Positions 60,299 through 64,000 of a stretch of DNA of 64,000 nucleotides are shown piece by piece. The stretch is taken from positions 31,721 to 95,720 of the forward strand of contig CAXYYA010000007.1 of NCBI GenBank assembly GCA_964293155.1, in the 5' to 3' direction. Below the pieces are notes generated by a model. It was not told the DNA's origin, did not search any database, and saw nothing but the letters and a program-made list of their open reading frames with translations. Positions within the stretch are counted from its first letter, which is position 1, and every line of letters begins with the position of its first letter. The stretch is from JAQVEB01 sp028698105 (GTDB lineage Bacteria; Bacteroidota; Bacteroidia; Bacteroidales; Dysgonomonadaceae). A program made the position numbers and the translations under genes.

Positions 60299-62082
60299 CT
60301 CAACTCCAACCCAAACTCATCGGAGAGCTTTTGCAACGATGGGTTTTTTTCAACCATTTCGTTAAAAATCTCGCGCGAGGTAAATGGTTTTTTTTGCGTG
60401 TTGCCTTCTGCGATGCGGATGGTCATGGTTATTTCATCGTTTTTTAACTTCTCACGCAAAAACGAAAGAATAGACAAACTATTGTCTTCCAGATAGTTTT
60501 TGTTTATTTCGGTGTTTACTTCAACTTCAAAAACCGTTTCGCTCAACATTTTCGGCAAATACAGATTCATGGTGTTTTGAAGTAATTTCTCTTCGGTCAG
60601 GTCATGGGAATACGCTTTCCACGCATGAATCAAATCTTTCTCGGTATAGAGATTAGAACCGTTTTTTGGGGTTTCCGTTTCCGTGGCATCCTTTTTTTTG
60701 TCTTCTTTTTCATTGTTCAATGACGATATGGAAACGCCATAGCCGGATAACGATACGGTTTTTTTCTTCAACGATGCATCTGCTTCGGGAGGAATAACTT
60801 TATCTTTATAAGAATCTCCGGCCGGTTCTTCGGGTTCTTTCACCTCATTTTCAATTGCTTTGGCAGGTTTTTCTGAAACCGTAGGTTTAATCTCCGGGGC
60901 TTTGGGAGGAGTTTTTTCAAGCCTCCTTTCGGTTTGTGCGATGGGGTTTATCGTTTTTTTTTCCTGTGATGCAGGTGTTGCCGGTGTTCCTTCGGCTAAC
61001 TGACACAGCCGGATGAGCGCCAATTCGATCGACAACCGTTTATTTTTACTAAGGCGATAATTCAGGTCGCAATCGTTGGAAATTTCTATCGCCTGATACA
61101 GAAACTCGTTACTGCACCGCTTCGCGGTCTCGATGTAGCGTTCACGAATGGAAGCACCCACCTGAAAAAGTTGCGCCGTGAGCGGGTCTTTACAAACCAA
61201 TATATCGCGAAAGTGCGACGTGATGCCGCTAATAATGTATTGCCCCTCAAATCCGCGATTGAAGATATCGTTAAGCACCAGCAAACAGTCCACCACACTG
61301 CCCACTAAAATAGCGTCGGTAAGCCGGAAATAATATTCGTAGTCCAGCACATTAAGATTCTCGATAACAGCATTGTAAGTGATATTTCCACCGGTGTAAC
61401 TTACTACCTGATCGAAAATAGACAACGCATCACGCATACCGCCATCGGCTTTTTGCGCGATCACATTCAGCGCTTCGGCCTCGGTTTTCACATTCTCTTG
61501 CGTCGCAACGTATTGCAGTTGCTCCACAATATCGGTGATGCTGATGCGATTAAAATCGTAAACCTGACATCGCGAAAGAATGGTTGGGATAATTTTATGC
61601 TTTTCAGTGGTGGCGAGAATAAAAATCGCGTGAGCCGGAGGCTCTTCCAGCGTTTTCAGAAACGAGTTGAACGCCGACGGCGACAGCATGTGCACCTCAT
61701 CAATGATATAAACTTTGTATTTCCCGATTTGCGGCGGAATACGCACCTGATCAATCAACACGCGAATATCATCAACCGAGTTGTTGGAAGCCGCGTCCAG
61801 TTCATGAATATTGTATGAGCGTTGCTCGTTGAAAGCCACGCACGATTCGCACACGTTGCACGCCTCGTGCTCCGGCGTCGGATTAAAGCAGTTGATGGTT
61901 TTGGCAAAAATACGCGCACAGGTTGTTTTGCCCACGCCGCGCGGGCCGCAAAACAAATAAGCATGCGCCAGCTTGTTATTGGTTATCGCGTTTTTAAGCG
62001 TGGTGGTCAGTGCTTGCTGCCCGATAACCGAACGAAAAGTAGAAGGCCGGTACTTTCTTGCTGAAACAACGTAATTATCCAT
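60295..62082 (-). CDS. dnaX: DNA polymerase III subunit gamma/tau
   Basis: A 595-residue clamp-loader ATPase. Walker A 'YLFCGPRGVGKTTCARIFAKTINC', zinc-binding cysteines 'CFNPTPEHEACNVCESC', Walker B region 'KVYIIDEVHMLSPSAFNSFLKTLEEPPAHAIFILATTEKHKIIPTILSRCQ'. The conserved core (domains I-III) ends near residue 370. A low-complexity Lys/Glu/Pro linker follows, then a C-terminal alpha domain (about 490-595) that should contact the polymerase. Directly after the core the gene has an A9 run (60954-60962), a likely slippage site that could make a short gamma-like product. Confidence 0.96.
   Translation of the reverse strand: MDNYVVSARKYRPSTFRSVIGQQALTTTLKNAITNNKLAHAYLFCGPRGVGKTTCARIFAKTINCFNPTPEHEACNVCESCVAFNEQRSYNIHELDAASNNSVDDIRVLIDQVRIPPQIGKYKVYIIDEVHMLSPSAFNSFLKTLEEPPAHAIFILATTEKHKIIPTILSRCQVYDFNRISITDIVEQLQYVATQENVKTEAEALNVIAQKADGGMRDALSIFDQVVSYTGGNITYNAVIENLNVLDYEYYFRLTDAILVGSVVDCLLVLNDIFNRGFEGQYIISGITSHFRDILVCKDPLTAQLFQVGASIRERYIETAKRCSNEFLYQAIEISNDCDLNYRLSKNKRLSIELALIRLCQLAEGTPATPASQEKKTINPIAQTERRLEKTPPKAPEIKPTVSEKPAKAIENEVKEPEEPAGDSYKDKVIPPEADASLKKKTVSLSGYGVSISSLNNEKEDKKKDATETETPKNGSNLYTEKDLIHAWKAYSHDLTEEKLLQNTMNLYLPKMLSETVFEVEVNTEINKNYLEDNSLSILSFLREKLKNDEITMTIRIAEGNTQKKPFTSREIFNEMVEKNPSLQKLSDEFGLELS
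60954..60962 (-). other. A9 tract in dnaX: candidate programmed slippage site
   Basis: On the coding strand the codons GAA AAA AAA ACG (residues 374-377) contain nine A's. Losing one A leads to CGA then TAA at once (about 377 residues). Gaining one A leads to a stop after 12 more codons (about 388 residues). Both products would end exactly after the ATPase core. Thermus dnaX uses a similar A9 for transcription slippage and E. coli a -1 ribosomal shift. Confidence 0.5.
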
Positions 62083-62178
62083 GCACCATAATCTGTTTTT
62101 GTGAAATACAAATGTATGAAAAATTATTCGTTTTTTTCGCCCATTGATTGCGTTACTGTATTTTTTTATACCTTTACA

Positions 62179-63171
62179 ATGAATTTAAAGAATGAAATGA
62201 TGAAACCATATTTTCTGTATGTTCTTCTCTGTGGTGTATTTATAGGGATCAGCTGCTCATCGAGCAAACGCACACAAACCGAAAATATGCCCGAAGGAAC
62301 CGAACTTCCACAGCAAACAATAACCAAAGATACGTTTTTATTGCCCGTTATGCCCGAAGGGATGACAAACCCCGATGAAAGAGCCAAATTCCTCACCATG
62401 CATTACTGGGACAGGTTCGATTTCGGCAATGAAAAACTGATTACACGTCCCCAGATCACCGAACAAGCTTTTGTGGATTACATCAACGTGTTGAATTATG
62501 TTTCCGAAGATGATGCAAAAAAATCCATCGCTTACACGCTTGAAAAAGCCGGCGAGAGCAAAGCAATGTATGCTCATTTTGCCTCCCTGTTCGAAAAATA
62601 CTTCAATGGCCCCAACTCGCCGTTCCGAAACGAAGGTTTTTATATTTCGGTTTTGGAGAAACTCACAAAAGCGACGTTGCTGAGCAAGGAAGACGAGTCC
62701 CGGTACAAGTTTCAACTGGATATGGCGCTGAAAAACAGTGTGGGCGCCAAAGCGGCCAATTTCAATTACACGCTGGCATCGGGAAAAACAGCCGATGTTT
62801 ATTCCATCAACAGCGATTACTTGATCCTTATGTTCTCCAATCCGGGTTGCCCGGCCTGTGCGGCCACCGTGCAGCAAATTGAGGCTTCGGATGCTATCGG
62901 GAATGCGCTAAAACGAAATTCACCTAACCGCACCATGCTCACTGTGCTCACGGTTTATCCCGATAACGACCTCAACGAATGGACTTCCCACGTGCAGGAA
63001 ATGCCCTCGCAGTGGCTCAACGCCTACGATAAAGGAATGGTGATCACGCAAAAAAAACTGTATGATATTCAGGCGATTCCAACGCTATATCTGCTCGACA
63101 AAGATAAAAAAGTAATCTTGAAAGACACGTCGGTCGAAGAGATCGAACGATTTTTCTCTATTGCTCGGTAA
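62179..63171 (+). CDS. DUF5106 and thioredoxin-fold lipoprotein (330 aa)
   Basis: Start taken at 62179 (MNLKNEMMKPYFLYVLLCGVFIGISC); 62197 is an alternative. Lipobox 'IGISC' with Cys near residue 26. A DUF5106-like helical domain (about 60-200) includes 'RAKFLTMHYWDRFDFGNEKLI', 'YINVLNYVSEDDAKKSIAYTLEKAG' and 'FEKYFNGPNSPFRNEGFYISVLEKL'. A thioredoxin fold follows (about 210-330) with an intact CPAC pair in 'NPGCPACAATVQQIEAS' and cis-proline 'YDIQAIPTLYLLD'. Probably a periplasmic disulfide reductase or isomerase, as seen in many Bacteroidales. Confidence 0.88.
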   Translation: MNLKNEMMKPYFLYVLLCGVFIGISCSSSKRTQTENMPEGTELPQQTITKDTFLLPVMPEGMTNPDERAKFLTMHYWDRFDFGNEKLITRPQITEQAFVDYINVLNYVSEDDAKKSIAYTLEKAGESKAMYAHFASLFEKYFNGPNSPFRNEGFYISVLEKLTKATLLSKEDESRYKFQLDMALKNSVGAKAANFNYTLASGKTADVYSINSDYLILMFSNPGCPACAATVQQIEASDAIGNALKRNSPNRTMLTVLTVYPDNDLNEWTSHVQEMPSQWLNAYDKGMVITQKKLYDIQAIPTLYLLDKDKKVILKDTSVEEIERFFSIAR

Positions 63172-63271
63172 CAAATTAATAATCAGAAATTAACACACCT
63201 TTTGGAAAGATTTATTAACAGTTTTTTCAAATCATTGTGATCGTTTTTTTCTCCGGTAACAAAAAGTATTC

Positions 63272-63279
63272 TATTTTTG
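63272..63279 (+). promoter_or_regulatory. -7 promoter element of the last TlpA-like gene
   Basis: TATTTTTG matches TAnnTTTG, with an ensuing leader of about 105 bases that contains a small CCTTT-AGCG-AAAGG hairpin. No -33 TTTG at the right distance. Confidence 0.45.
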
Positions 63280-63390
63280 CACCTCGAATTTTAACAAATG
63301 ACCTTTAGCGAAAGGTTGGTGTAAATAACGGATTGTACTGACTGCGTGATGCATACGCTGCAATCTAAGTATTAACTAAAACAACAATTT

Positions 63391-63882
63391 ATGAAGTATC
63401 TGAACTTTTGCCTTATCGCAATAGGTTCACTTATCTTATCGTCAGGATCAATCAAAACCGACTCGCCTTCCATAGGTTATCACCCGGGTGAAAGAATCCC
63501 CAATATCGTTTTAAACGATGCAGAAGGCAAAACTCTTGACTTAAGTGAATATAAAGGCAAAAAAGTAGTGGTAAATTTTTGGGCTGCTTACGACGCCCAA
63601 TCCAGAGCAACAAACATTCAGATTCACAATTATTTGAAAAATAATTATCCGGATATTCAACTACTCTCTGTTTCTTTCGATGAAAACAAAGGTGTTTTTG
63701 AAAAAACGGTGCTTTGGGACCAACTTGAAACCAACTCGCAATTTTGCGATGCAAAAGGAACTCAATCTGAAATTTACAAAGATTTTCAGTTAAACAAAGG
63801 GTTCAAAAATTACTTGATTGATGAAAACGGCGTTATAACGGCTATGAACGTTACGCCCGGAGAACTGAAAACCATCCTTTAA
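63391..63882 (+). CDS. TlpA/AhpC-like secreted protein without CXXC (163 aa)
   Basis: A weak signal region (NFCLIAIGSLILSSGSIKT) precedes a thioredoxin-like domain: 'HPGERIPNIVLNDAEGKTLDLSEYKGKKVVVNFWAAYDAQSRATNIQIHNYL'. The position of CXXC reads AYDAQS, so there is no redox pair. One Cys (FCDAKGT) remains late. The later 'KGFKNYLIDENGVITAMNVTPGELKTI' fits the family. It resembles a TlpA module that has lost catalysis, as does the lipoprotein at 51219. It is followed by a terminator. Confidence 0.8.
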   Translation: MKYLNFCLIAIGSLILSSGSIKTDSPSIGYHPGERIPNIVLNDAEGKTLDLSEYKGKKVVVNFWAAYDAQSRATNIQIHNYLKNNYPDIQLLSVSFDENKGVFEKTVLWDQLETNSQFCDAKGTQSEIYKDFQLNKGFKNYLIDENGVITAMNVTPGELKTIL

Positions 63883-63903
63883 GTAAATAATGTAATATAA
63901 AAA

Positions 63904-63938
63904 ACGAGTGTTGAATAATTTTCGACGCTCGTTTTTTT
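63904..63938 (+). terminator. Terminator after the last TlpA-like gene
   Basis: ACGAGTGTTG (from 63904) pairs with CGACGCTCGT (63923-63932), including two G-U pairs, followed by a T run to 63938. Confidence 0.82.
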
Positions 63939-63944
63939 GTTATG

Positions 63945-64000
63945 TATGTCTCGTCCTGAAATAGCGTTACACAAAAAAAGTGTAAATTATGGAAGAGATT
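63945..64000 (+). other. Possible left end of an insertion sequence (edge of window)
   Basis: After the terminator there is CTCGTCCTGAAATAGCGTTA, a short inverted GTTACAC/GTGTAA around an A run, and an ATG at 63989 opening MEEI before the window ends. A short hairpin directly in front of a reading frame behind a terminator is the kind of arrangement seen at IS ends. Too little sequence to confirm. Confidence 0.25.

Noticed and set aside
63280..63390. Riboswitch in the leader of the last TlpA-like gene
   Set aside because: Only one small hairpin (CCTTT-AGCG-AAAGG) is visible and no known riboswitch core could be matched.
1..64000. CRISPR arrays
   Set aside because: No regularly spaced short repeats were found; the only longer repeats are the two 108-bp units.

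Overview
The window reads as a chromosomal segment of a Bacteroidota organism, most likely order Bacteroidales. The signs are TAnnTTTG-type -7 promoter elements, almost no Shine-Dalgarno sequences, a bifunctional fucose salvage gene (fkp), a one-piece hybrid two-component regulator, Ser-type sulfatases, a CE15 esterase and DUF5106/TlpA-like lipoproteins. The family cannot be fixed from sequence reading alone. About 45 protein genes, one tRNA-Arg, one leader peptide, one frameshifted toxin gene and one gene remnant are supported.

Layout. (1) 1-13.8 kb, minus strand: an eight-gene run, probably one operon. In transcription order it holds an HU-like protein, two large leaderless proteins sharing an 'RGWFN' module and a C-terminal signature, a phage-type muramidase without signal peptide, a DNRLRE-type lipoprotein, an outer-membrane barrel, a 1978-residue exported multidomain protein with a TANFOR-like N-terminus, and a truncated Fn3-like secreted protein at the window edge. 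I know of no named system with this content, so it is the best candidate for something undescribed. (2) 14-20.4 kb: hybrid sensor/regulator, then tgt, an LptF/G permease and a secreted cyclophilin. (3) 20.4-22.8 kb: an AT-rich three-gene cassette (secreted protein, MFS transporter, small membrane protein) bracketed by two direct 108-bp repeats. (4) 22.9-27.3 kb: a Phe/Tyr operon (pheA, aminotransferase, DAHP synthase-chorismate mutase, tyrA). It is preceded by what looks like a complete transcription attenuator with an 18-residue leader peptide containing seven consecutive aromatic residues.

(5) 27.3-35.6 kb: two divergent POT peptide transporters, dnaE, trxA and flavodoxin. (6) 35.7-41.6 kb: tRNA-Arg, type B carboxylesterase, CE15 esterase, DUF1080 protein, amidohydrolase and 1-Cys peroxiredoxin. 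(7) 41.6-50 kb: a HigBA-type module whose toxin is frameshifted in a T6 run, then amt, pckA, upp, fkp, a small basic protein and a DUF718 mutarotase. (8) 50-64 kb: a glycosyltransferase, a TlpA-like lipoprotein without CXXC, YifB/ComM, two Ser-type sulfatases around a GH141-like beta-helix enzyme and an M15 peptidase, then dnaX with an A9 tract after its ATPase core, a DUF5106 lipoprotein and a second TlpA-like protein without CXXC. The right edge may enter an insertion sequence.

Together the genes suggest a peptide- and glycan-using heterotroph: peptide import, ammonium import, PEP carboxykinase, fucose salvage and sulfated or pectic glycan trimming. Functions are assigned by reading motifs; no database search was run.
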